Assembly (NCBI GenBank): GCA_946618395.1
Contig: CAMOLD010000096.1
Span: 1-5,147, forward strand
Direction of reading: 5' to 3'
DNA from: an uncultured Clostridia bacterium
GTDB lineage: Bacteria > Bacillota > Clostridia > Oscillospirales > CAG-272
DNA length: 5,147 nucleotides
A program made the translations under genes and the position numbers. Positions 1-5,147 of this stretch are shown piece by piece; position 1 is the stretch's first letter, and each line of letters starts with the position of its first letter. The notes under the pieces are model-generated. The model was given only the letters and a program-made list of their open reading frames with translations, was not told the origin of the DNA and made no database searches.

Positions 1-1989
1 GGAAACGGCGATACGTTGAAGACCGACACGGTGGAGTTTGGCTTAATGCCTGCATACGTTGGCGATAAACCAACCAAAACCGATGAAACAGGCGAGTTTT
101 CCTATGCCTTTACCGGCGGCTGGTCGCCAACCGTTTCGGAAGTCACCGACAACGCAACCTATACGGCGCAGTTCTCGGAAAAGCTCAATTCCTATGACGT
201 TACCTGGGATCTCGGCTTCGGAACCCCCGAAAAAGTTACTGTGCCATACGGCACCGTGCCGCAATATCCTAATGGCGCAAAACCGACCAAAGCCGCAGAC
301 GTGCAAAACACCTACCAATTTGCGGGCTGGAAGAAGAACGGTGTTGGTGACACGTTGACAACGCTGGATGGAGAAACCGTTACCGGCAACGTGACCTATA
401 CGGCACAGTGGACCTCGACGCCTCGGGAATATACCGTCACCTGGAACTTCAACAGCGGAGATGATGCAAACACTTCCGAAGCGATTGCATTCGGCAAGCC
501 GATTGTGCACGCCGATCCGTCCAAAGCCGAAACCGATGAGTATACATACACCTTTGTTGGCTGGAAGAAGAACGGTGTTGGCGACGCGCTGACCACGCTG
601 GAGGGTGAAACTGTTACCGGCAATGTGACCTACACGGCGCAATGGAAAGCAATCCCGCGGTTCTATACCATTACCTGGAACCTTGGCTACGGAGAGAATC
701 CAACCACCACGCAAAAGGTTGACAACGGTGCCCTGCCGGAATACCCCGGCACGCCGACACGCGCAAGCGACGAAAAATACAGCTATGCCTTTACCGGCTG
801 GTCGCCCGCCCTCAAAGCGGCAACCAAAGACGCTGTCTATACGGCAATTTGGGAAAAGACGCCGGTCGTGCAGGATGCAAACGGCAATTCCGCTCAAATT
901 GAAGTTGAAGTCACCGAGGAAACGGTGACCGTCAAGGTTGAAGAATCCGAAGGAACCAATCCCGATACTCCGGCACCGGTTGAATTTGGTCTGAAAACCG
1001 CGGTCGAGTTTGCCGCCGGGGAAGAAAAAACCGTATCGCTGGAACGCGAAGATACCACCGTTGAGCTGGATGCACAAGCATTGCAGCAAGCCCTGCCCGC
1101 GCTGGACCGCGTCCGCTGGGTGGAAGAAGAGGACGGCAACGGATTTTGCGTGGAGTTTGTGAACGCCGACGGCGAAGTGTTGGAGACCGATTTTGAATAT
1201 CAGGTCACCGTTCCCGCCGTGGAGGAAAATCAAATCCTCAAAGTCTATGTGGTGGAAGGGGAAGAGTTGAAGAGCGTTTCGGTGCAAACCGTTGTTTCCA
1301 CCGGCAAGCTTTCCTTCCGGGTGCAGGCAGGCAAACAGGTCGTTCTCAAAGTTCAGTATCAGCTGACATACGTCAACGAGAGCGGCGTTGGCTATCATTC
1401 CACGCTGCCAGCCTATGCCGCAAGCGGAGAGACAATTTCCATCGCCGCGGATTGTGACTACGGCTATGAAGTCAGCGGCGCTACGCTGATTGATGAAAAC
1501 GGCGAAGAAACCGAGATTGCGGGAACCTCGTTCCAAATGCCTGCAAAATCGCTCACGGTCAAATTGCATATCACCCCCGTTGTTTACCATGTCGTCTTCC
1601 AATGCAAAGGCGAGGTTGTTTCCGATAGGTATTACAACTACGGCGAAAAAATCGAGCTTCCGCCCGATCCCGTTTTGCCGGATGACGGCGAAATTCGCTA
1701 TCGGTTCAGCAAATGGTCGCCGCAGGTCAGCGAGATTGCAACCGGCGAAAACCGGGAGCTGGTTTATGAAGCCATCTTTTCCTCCGGTTCCAACATTTCA
1801 ACCACGGAGCCCGGTTCCGCTTTCTGGCAAATTTTCTTCTCGCCGCTGTCCTTGGGTGCTATGACCTTTACGGCGTTCCTCACTTTGGAAATCGTTTTGC
1901 TTGTCAGACACCGCCTGAAAATCCGCCGCAGAAAAAAAGCGGCAAAAGCAAAGCAACCGCCGGAAAAGCCCGAACCAAAAGAAGATTAA
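1..1989 (+). CDS. InlB B-repeat surface protein with C-terminal membrane anchor (5' partial)
   Basis: The reading frame is open from the first base, so the gene begins upstream; the TTG at 16 is unlikely to be the real start. The visible 662 codons hold tandem beta-grasp-like repeats of the Listeria-Bacteroides (InlB B-repeat, Flg_new) type, recognised by recurring Y-x-V/I-T-W openings, FxGW cores and YTAQW endings (31-864). Next comes an acidic, Thr/Val/Glu-rich region (865-1368), then a domain ending in a QMPAKSLTV motif typical of these surface proteins (1369-1584), and a diverged last repeat (1585-1779). A hydrophobic helix (about 1846-1905) is followed by a basic RHRLKIRRRKK stretch and a Pro/Lys tail. 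This suggests an exported protein with its repeats outside and its C-terminus in the cytoplasm. There is no LPXTG sorting signal. Such repeats are common in adhesins and other surface proteins of gut Firmicutes; the ligand cannot be told. No catalytic domain is visible in this part. Confidence 0.88.
   Translation, partial: GNGDTLKTDTVEFGLMPAYVGDKPTKTDETGEFSYAFTGGWSPTVSEVTDNATYTAQFSEKLNSYDVTWDLGFGTPEKVTVPYGTVPQYPNGAKPTKAADVQNTYQFAGWKKNGVGDTLTTLDGETVTGNVTYTAQWTSTPREYTVTWNFNSGDDANTSEAIAFGKPIVHADPSKAETDEYTYTFVGWKKNGVGDALTTLEGETVTGNVTYTAQWKAIPRFYTITWNLGYGENPTTTQKVDNGALPEYPGTPTRASDEKYSYAFTGWSPALKAATKDAVYTAIWEKTPVVQDANGNSAQIEVEVTEETVTVKVEESEGTNPDTPAPVEFGLKTAVEFAAGEEKTVSLEREDTTVELDAQALQQALPALDRVRWVEEEDGNGFCVEFVNADGEVLETDFEYQVTVPAVEENQILKVYVVEGEELKSVSVQTVVSTGKLSFRVQAGKQVVLKVQYQLTYVNESGVGYHSTLPAYAASGETISIAADCDYGYEVSGATLIDENGEETEIAGTSFQMPAKSLTVKLHITPVVYHVVFQCKGEVVSDRYYNYGEKIELPPDPVLPDDGEIRYRFSKWSPQVSEIATGENRELVYEAIFSSGSNISTTEPGSAFWQIFFSPLSLGAMTFTAFLTLEIVLLVRHRLKIRRRKKAAKAKQPPEKPEPKED
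31..192 (+). repeat. InlB-type B-repeat 1 (N-terminal part may lie upstream)
   Basis: This is the C-terminal portion of a repeat unit, with a YAFTGGWSP core and a TYTAQF end. The core carries an extra glycine (GGC GGC at 115-120) compared with YAFTGWSP in repeat 4. The boundary is approximate because the unit may start before the window. Confidence 0.6.
193..429 (+). repeat. InlB-type B-repeat 2
   Basis: This 79-codon unit opens with YDVTWDLGFG and ends with YTAQWTSTPRE. Its second half (325-411, beginning GWKKNGVGD and ending YTAQW) matches the same part of the next unit in 27 of 29 residues. Confidence 0.8.
430..663 (+). repeat. InlB-type B-repeat 3
   Basis: This 78-codon unit opens with YTVTWNFNSG and ends with YTAQWKAIPRF. 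The block at 559-645 is a near copy of 325-411, differing by 11 of 87 bases, only two of which change the amino acid (Thr to Ala, Asp to Glu). The first half of the unit is much more diverged. Confidence 0.8.
664..864 (+). repeat. InlB-type B-repeat 4
   Basis: This 67-codon unit opens with YTITWNLGYG, has a YAFTGWSP core and ends with VYTAIWEKTP. It lacks the GWKKNGVGD-type insertion of repeats 2 and 3 and so is shorter. In its core it is closer to repeat 1. Confidence 0.78.
1585..1779 (+). repeat. Diverged InlB-type B-repeat 5, next to the membrane anchor
   Basis: This 65-codon unit opens with YHVVFQCKG, has an FSKWSPQVSE core and ends with LVYEAIF, keeping the order of landmarks seen in repeats 1-4 at lower identity. 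It is separated from repeat 4 by about 720 bases of non-repeat sequence and sits just before the transmembrane helix. Confidence 0.6.
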
Positions 1990-2024
1990 AAAAACGGGAC
2001 TGACGCTTTTTTAGCGTCAGTCCC
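1988..2024 (-). terminator. Intrinsic terminator for the pseudouridine synthase gene
   Basis: A perfect 12-bp inverted repeat (1996-2007 with 2013-2024, GGGACTGACGCT and its complement) encloses a 5-base loop. Read on the minus strand it is followed by one G and then seven T residues (1994-1988), a classical rho-independent terminator 22 bases past the stop codon at 2047. Read on the plus strand it is followed by AATTCCAAATTT rather than a T run, so it is a poorer terminator for the surface-protein gene, whose stop codon overlaps the T tract. Confidence 0.9.
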
Positions 2025-2046
2025 AATTCCAAATTTGTCGTCCCGG

Positions 2047-2691
2047 TCAAAAAAGCCGTGCGCTCCAATCGGGTTCCGCAAAAAATTCGCGCGTGCCGTC
2101 CTTTTCCGGAAAGCAGAGTTTGCGGCAGGCAAGCAAAATTCCTTTTTGCTCCGCCATGCCGGCAAGCGCCGGTCCGCCGTAGCGGCGGTCACCCAAAACC
2201 GGATGCCGGCGCGAGGCGAACTGCACCCGAATTTGGTGCGTGCGCCCGGTCACCGGCTCTATCGCCACCAGCGAGATGCTTCCAATCCCGTCATATTCGC
2301 CGCGCTTTTCCACCCGGTAGCGCAACACCGCGTTTTTCACGCCGCGGCGCGCGTGGTCAACCGGGAACACCTTGTTTTTGGAGCGGTCGTAAAACAACAG
2401 GTCGGTCCATTCTCCGGCGTCGGCTTCCGGCGTGCCGGCAACGGCGGCAAGGTATTCCTTTTTCAGCTTTCCCGTGCGGGCAAGCTCCGAGAGCCATGAC
2501 GCGGCGGCAGGCGTTTTGGCATACAGCATCAAACCGCCAACCTCGCGGTCCAGCCGGTGAATTACGCCGGCATATCCGCCGTTCTGCGCGGCAAGAAGAT
2601 CGGCAAGTCCGCGCCCGCCGTCCTGCTCGCTCAAAATTCCGGCAGGTTTGCAGACCACCCAGTAAGCATCGTTTTCAAACAGAATTTTCAA
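2047..2691 (-). CDS. RluA-family RNA pseudouridine synthase
   Basis: The 214-residue product should convert a uridine in rRNA or tRNA to pseudouridine. It shows the family's catalytic motif HRLD at residues 45-48 (Asp48 the predicted nucleophile) continuing as REVGGLMLYAKT, an N-terminal VVCKPAG (12-18), the conserved VTGRTHQIRVQF (147-158) and HPVLGDRRYGG (163-173). There is no S4 RNA-binding domain, so it is of the short single-domain type, close in length to E. coli RluA. The usual TSG after HRLDxx reads VGG, a variation I associate with a clostridial subgroup. The start chosen is TTG at 2691: it is preceded by AGAAAGGA with a 7-base gap, and it places the KPAG motif where the family has it. 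An ATG at 2751 would run into the opposite gene. The RNA target cannot be predicted. Confidence 0.9.
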   Translation of the reverse strand: MKILFENDAYWVVCKPAGILSEQDGGRGLADLLAAQNGGYAGVIHRLDREVGGLMLYAKTPAAASWLSELARTGKLKKEYLAAVAGTPEADAGEWTDLLFYDRSKNKVFPVDHARRGVKNAVLRYRVEKRGEYDGIGSISLVAIEPVTGRTHQIRVQFASRRHPVLGDRRYGGPALAGMAEQKGILLACRKLCFPEKDGTREFFAEPDWSARLF

Positions 2692-2698
2692 AACAGTT

Positions 2699-2706
2699 TC
2701 CTTTCT
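2699..2706 (-). promoter_or_regulatory. Shine-Dalgarno site deciding the TTG start
   Basis: On the minus strand this reads AGAAAGGA, 7 bases before the TTG at 2691. No ATG or GTG lies in frame near it, which supports TTG as the true start of the pseudouridine synthase. It directly abuts the opposite-strand ribosome binding site at 2707-2714. Confidence 0.75.
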
Positions 2707-2714
2707 GAAAGAGG
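2707..2714 (+). promoter_or_regulatory. Shine-Dalgarno site of birA
   Basis: The sequence GAAAGAGG precedes two consecutive ATG codons at 2717 and 2720. The gap is 2 bases to the first and 5 to the second, so the second is the likelier start. Confidence 0.7.
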
Positions 2715-2719
2715 ATATG

Positions 2720-3481
2720 ATGAAAGATTTATTCAATGCACAAACGCTCAAAACCTCCTGCCGTTGTCTGCCGGAAGACCGCGTTTTCTTCTATCAGAAA
2801 TGCGCTTCCACCAACGATTTAGCAAAAGCATGGGTCGGCGAAAACCATGCCGGAGGGGCATTGTTTGCCGCCGCCGCGCAAACCGCGGGCAGGGGAAGAA
2901 TGGGAAAATCCTTTTATTCACCGCCCGAAAGCGGAGTGTATTTTACGCTGGTTCAAACCTTTGACCATTCGCAAAACCCGGTTGGCGTGACCTGCGCCGC
3001 CGCCGTGATTGCCATGCGGGCGATCCGCAAACTTTGCGGCATCCAATGCGAGATCAAATGGGTGAACGATTTGATCTACCGCGGCAAAAAGGTCTGCGGC
3101 ATTCTTGCCGAAACGGTTGCCTGCGGCGAAAAAACGGCGCTTTTGATCGGCATTGGGGTCAACCTCCGCCCGGCGGTTTTTCCACCCGAGCTTGCCGGAA
3201 TTGCCGGCAGTTTGGAAGATGAAACCACGTCCCGCACCGCGCTGGTTGCCACCATTGCCGAGCACCTGTTTGCTTTTTTGCAAAATCCGACCTCCGAAAA
3301 CTGGCTGGAGGATTACCGGCGGCATTCCTGTGTGCTGGGCAAGCGCGTTGCGTTTTGGAAAAACGGAGCGCAAACCGAAGCCGTTGCACTGGGCATAGGG
3401 GAGGACGGCGGACTGCTTGTCCGGGGCGCGGACGGGGAAGAAGTGTTGCGCACCGGGGAGATTACCCTGCGCCTGACTTAA
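2720..3481 (+). CDS. birA: Biotin--[acetyl-CoA-carboxylase] ligase, without HTH domain
   Basis: The enzyme activates biotin with ATP to biotinyl-AMP and attaches it to the lysine of biotin carboxyl carrier proteins in the cytoplasm. From the ATG at 2720 it has 253 residues. Family motifs are in order: STNDLAK (30-36), QTAGRGRMGKSFYSP (54-68; the glycine/arginine-rich biotinyl-AMP loop), KWVNDL (113-118; usually KWPND), GKKVCGILAE (122-131) and GIGVNL (144-149). The C-terminal 50 residues (about 205-253) look like the small SH3-like domain. Only about 29 residues precede STND, so the N-terminal winged-helix domain of E. coli and B. subtilis BirA is absent; this is a monofunctional enzyme that should not repress biotin genes. 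No biotin or carboxylase gene is adjacent. It is divergent from the pseudouridine synthase gene and convergent with lysC. Confidence 0.95.
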   Translation: MKDLFNAQTLKTSCRCLPEDRVFFYQKCASTNDLAKAWVGENHAGGALFAAAAQTAGRGRMGKSFYSPPESGVYFTLVQTFDHSQNPVGVTCAAAVIAMRAIRKLCGIQCEIKWVNDLIYRGKKVCGILAETVACGEKTALLIGIGVNLRPAVFPPELAGIAGSLEDETTSRTALVATIAEHLFAFLQNPTSENWLEDYRRHSCVLGKRVAFWKNGAQTEAVALGIGEDGGLLVRGADGEEVLRTGEITLRLT

Positions 3482-3488
3482 AACAACC

Positions 3489-3525
3489 AAAACGGCTGTT
3501 GCGCCAAAACCGCGACAGCCGTTTT
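3489..3525. terminator. Bidirectional terminator between birA and lysC
   Basis: The arms AAAACGGCTGT (3489-3499) and ACAGCCGTTTT (3515-3525) pair perfectly. On the plus strand the stem continues through a G-U pair and a further GCG/CGC to 15 bp with a 7-base loop (CCAAAAC). The plus strand ends in five T residues (3522-3526), and the minus strand ends in TTTT followed by GGTTGTTTT. It starts 8 bases after the birA stop and ends 9 bases before the lysC stop, so it can serve both convergent genes. Confidence 0.88.
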
Positions 3526-3533
3526 TGTCATTG

Positions 3534-4853
3534 TTATCCTTTTACAAACTCTTTGTAAATGGCGTTGATTGCCGCTTCCATATCCGCTTCCTCTACGCCC
3601 ACGATGATGTTGAGCTCGCTGGAGCCCTGGTCGATCATGCGAATATTGATGCCCGCGTTGGAGATGGCGTCGCAAACGCGCGCCGCGGTGCCTTTGGATT
3701 TGACCATTCCGCGGCCCACAACGGCAAGCAGAGCAAGCCCGTCTTCAATGACGATGCTGTCCGGGCGCACCATGCGGTTAATGGCGGAGAGCAAGCGCTC
3801 GCGCCAGGGTTCAATCGCCGCGGTGGAAATCACCACGCTCATGGTGTCAACGCCGGAGGGCAGGTGTTCAAAGGAAATTTCGTATTCTTCCAGCACTTCC
3901 AGCACGCGGCGGCCAAAACCGATCTCGGCGTTCATCATATCTTTTTCAATGGTAATAACCGAAAGTCCCTTTTTGCCGGCAATACCGGTAATCACGGTGT
4001 CCGCGTCATATTCGTTGGTTGCCGAAACAATCATGGTTCCGGGTTCCTCGGGCGCGTTGGTGTTGCGAATGTTAATGGGAATGCCGGCGTAGCGCACCGG
4101 GAAGATGGCGTCCTCGTGCAAAACCGTTGCGCCCATGTAGGAAAGCTCGCGCAGTTCGCGGTAGGTCACCGTGCGAATGGGGCGCGGGTCTTTCACAATG
4201 CGGGGGTCCGCCATCAAACAGCCGGAAACGTCGGTCCAGTTTTCGTAGAGCGTTGCTTCCGCCGCGCGGGCAACCAGCGAGCCGGTAATATCCGAGCCGC
4301 CGCGGCTGAACGTTTTAATGGTGCCGTTGGGCATCACGCCGTAAAAACCGGGAATGACGGCATAGGGATGCGCGGCAAGTTCCTCGCGCAAAAGGTCGTT
4401 GGTTTTCTCCTCGTCAAAGGCGCCGTTATCGCGGAAGCAGACCACCGATTCGGCGTCAATAAAGGCAAAACCCAAAAATTTTGCCAGGATCAGCGAGTTG
4501 AGGTATTCTCCGCGCGAGGCGGCAAAATCGCGCCCCGAATGGTGCAAAATCGCGTTTTTGATATAGTCCAGCTCGCCGCCAATGTCATAGTTCAGCCCCA
4601 GGTCGCGGATAATGCTGTTGTAGCGCCCGGCAATCTCGTCAAAGCAGGCGGAAATATCCTCGTGCGCCCGCGTCAGCTCGTAGCAGCGGTAAAGCAGGTC
4701 GGTCACCTTGGTATCTTTGGCAAAGCGCTTTCCGGGAGCGGAAGCCACAACGTAGCGGCGTTCGGGGTCGGATTTGACAATCTCGGCAACCCGGCGGAAA
4801 TGTTCGGCGTCGGCAAGCGAGGAGCCGCCGAATTTGACAACTTTGATTTTCAT
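3534..4853 (-). CDS. lysC: Aspartate kinase (aspartokinase), YclM/ThrD-like
   Basis: The enzyme phosphorylates L-aspartate with ATP to aspartyl-4-phosphate, the committed step towards lysine/diaminopimelate, threonine and methionine. The 439-residue product has a full kinase domain: KFGGSS (7-12), SAPGK (38-42), TKVTDLL (48-54), SRGEY (113-117), SRGGSDITGS (183-192) and LYENWTDVSG (202-211). By position Lys7, Glu116, Arg184 and Asp188 are the likely catalytic and substrate residues. Two ACT domains follow (about 298-360 and 376-437), including EIGFGRRVLEVLEE and DQGSSELNIIVGV; these usually bind the feedback inhibitors lysine and/or threonine. From memory it resembles B. subtilis YclM (aspartokinase III) more than the alpha/beta type LysC. 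No homoserine dehydrogenase is fused. The ATG at 4853 has a GAAAGG site 9 bases upstream and a consensus promoter. No other pathway gene is adjacent. Confidence 0.96.
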   Translation of the reverse strand: MKIKVVKFGGSSLADAEHFRRVAEIVKSDPERRYVVASAPGKRFAKDTKVTDLLYRCYELTRAHEDISACFDEIAGRYNSIIRDLGLNYDIGGELDYIKNAILHHSGRDFAASRGEYLNSLILAKFLGFAFIDAESVVCFRDNGAFDEEKTNDLLREELAAHPYAVIPGFYGVMPNGTIKTFSRGGSDITGSLVARAAEATLYENWTDVSGCLMADPRIVKDPRPIRTVTYRELRELSYMGATVLHEDAIFPVRYAGIPINIRNTNAPEEPGTMIVSATNEYDADTVITGIAGKKGLSVITIEKDMMNAEIGFGRRVLEVLEEYEISFEHLPSGVDTMSVVISTAAIEPWRERLLSAINRMVRPDSIVIEDGLALLAVVGRGMVKSKGTAARVCDAISNAGINIRMIDQGSSELNIIVGVEEADMEAAINAIYKEFVKG

Positions 4854-4862
4854 AGTAAAAAG

Positions 4863-4868
4863 CCTTTC
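4863..4868 (-). promoter_or_regulatory. Shine-Dalgarno site of lysC
   Basis: On the minus strand this reads GAAAGG, 9 bases before the ATG at 4853, and confirms that start. Confidence 0.75.
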
Positions 4869-4888
4869 AAAAACAAAATCTATACTAT

Positions 4889-4917
4889 ATTATATGGGCG
4901 CTTTCGGGCTTTGTCAA
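4889..4917 (-). promoter_or_regulatory. Perfect-consensus sigma-A promoter of lysC
   Basis: On the minus strand TTGACA (4917-4912) and TATAAT (4894-4889) are separated by exactly 17 bases, matching the vegetative sigma factor consensus at all 12 positions. Transcription should start near 4882, giving a leader of about 29 bases. An eight-T run on the minus strand (4936-4929) lies about 50 bases before the start and could act as an UP element. Confidence 0.92.
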
Positions 4918-4988
4918 GAACAAAGACGAAAAAAAAGCAAACAACATAAACCTTTCTAAGGGAATTTGCGGAAATATCGGCGTTTTGC
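4918..4988. other. Shared 71-base control region between divergent lysC and malQ promoters
   Basis: This AT-rich stretch lies between the two -35 boxes. It contains an A8 run (4929-4936) and a small inverted repeat CCTT-TCT-AAGG (4951-4961). I see no convincing CcpA (cre) site, T-box or riboswitch in it. Confidence 0.5.
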
Positions 4989-5017
4989 TTGAAAAAAGGG
5001 CAATTTTCGCGTATAAT
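4989..5017 (+). promoter_or_regulatory. Sigma-A promoter of malQ
   Basis: TTGAAA (4989-4994) and TATAAT (5012-5017) are 17 bases apart, an 11 of 12 match to the vegetative consensus. The start of transcription should lie near 5024, about 41 bases before the ATG at 5065. Confidence 0.87.
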
Positions 5018-5064
5018 GAAGAGGATAGGGAAAACCCGTTCAAAAAGAAAGGCAACTTTTCACC

Positions 5065-5147
5065 ATGAAACAACAACGGCAAAGCCGCGCAAGCGGCGTG
5101 TTACTGCACATCTCCTCCCTTTGGGGCGGCTATTCCGAGGGCTCGTT
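5065..5147 (+). CDS. malQ: Probable 4-alpha-glucanotransferase (amylomaltase), 3' partial
   Basis: Only the first 27 codons are present. After a basic leader (MKQQRQS) the sequence RASGVLLHISSL, followed by WGGYSEGS, matches the conserved beginning of glycoside hydrolase family 77 enzymes, whose N-terminus typically reads R-x-S-G-V/I-L-L-H-x-x-S-L-P-G-x-Y-G-I-G. The family moves alpha-1,4-glucan segments between maltodextrins in glycogen or maltose metabolism. Trp-Gly replaces the usual Pro-Gly after SSL. The ATG is preceded by AAAGG (5048-5052) with a rather long 12-base gap, and by a clear promoter. The identification rests on about 20 residues, so the rest of the gene is needed to confirm it. 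Confidence 0.8.
   Translation, partial: MKQQRQSRASGVLLHISSLWGGYSEGS

Noticed and set aside
43..1602. A 519-codon open frame on the minus strand opposite the surface-protein gene
   Set aside because: Its translation is rich in Cys, His, Arg and Phe with no recognisable motif, while the plus strand shows clear repeats, an anchor and a proper stop. It is open because of codon bias in the real gene.
2640..2720. Possible birA promoter with CAGAAT at 2680-2685 as -10
   Set aside because: It matches only four of six consensus bases and no acceptable -35 lies 16-18 bases upstream.
2692..2751. N-terminal extension of the pseudouridine synthase to the ATG at 2751
   Set aside because: It would overlap the start of birA, adds 20 residues not seen in the family, and lacks a ribosome binding site, whereas the TTG at 2691 has a well-placed one.
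4895..4911. A cre-like half site (GAAAGCGC on the minus strand) in the lysC promoter spacer
   Set aside because: Only one half matches the CcpA consensus; the other half (CCCAT) does not, so the match is too weak to report as an operator.
3525..4949. A 474-codon open frame on the plus strand spanning all of lysC
   Set aside because: The opposite strand encodes an unmistakable aspartate kinase with promoter and ribosome binding site. The plus-strand translation is low-complexity (many Asn, His, Gly, Val) and matches no family.
5047..5061. A small hairpin GAAAG-GCAAC-TTTTC over the malQ ribosome binding site
   Set aside because: Five AT-rich pairs including one G-U would be barely stable; it may be chance, though it could shorten the long 12-base gap to the ATG.
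4885..5082. A 65-codon minus-strand open frame across the lysC-malQ intergenic region
   Set aside because: It overlaps both promoters and the start of malQ and has no recognisable content; Phe/Ser/Leu richness reflects AT-rich spacer DNA.

Overview
The window looks like chromosome from a moderately GC-rich member of the Firmicutes (Bacillota), probably a gut clostridium of the Oscillospiraceae/Ruminococcaceae type. This is an inference. It rests on a B. subtilis YclM-like aspartate kinase, consensus sigma-A promoters, purine-rich Shine-Dalgarno sites, a TTG start codon, and a large surface protein with InlB-type B-repeats. There is no rRNA or tRNA gene, mobile element or CRISPR array that I can see.

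Five genes alternate strictly in orientation (+, -, +, -, +), so each appears to be its own transcription unit. From left to right: (1) bases 1-1989 (+) are the C-terminal part of a repeat-rich cell-surface protein with a C-terminal membrane anchor; its start lies outside the window. (2) 2047-2691 (-) is a compact RluA-family pseudouridine synthase starting at TTG. (3) 2720-3481 (+) is a biotin-protein ligase without the DNA-binding domain. (4) 3534-4853 (-) is an aspartate kinase with two C-terminal ACT domains. (5) 5065 to the window end (+) is the first 27 codons of a probable 4-alpha-glucanotransferase (MalQ).

The junctions are compact. Both convergent junctions (1990-2046 and 3482-3533) hold a strong hairpin terminator. 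The first divergent junction (2692-2719) is only 28 bases long and contains two abutting Shine-Dalgarno sites, so the promoters of both genes must lie at least partly inside the opposite coding sequence. The second divergent junction (4854-5064, 211 bases) carries two clear back-to-back sigma-A promoters, one with a perfect consensus for the aspartate kinase gene.

Functionally this is a mixed housekeeping neighbourhood: RNA modification, biotin attachment to carboxylases, entry into the aspartate-family amino acid pathway, and glycogen/maltodextrin metabolism, next to one accessory surface protein. I see no sign that the genes form a joint system, and nothing I would call a new biological system. 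The most unusual points are the tiny divergent rRNA-modification/birA junction, the recently diverged repeat blocks in the surface protein, and the lysC leader that is too short for a lysine riboswitch.
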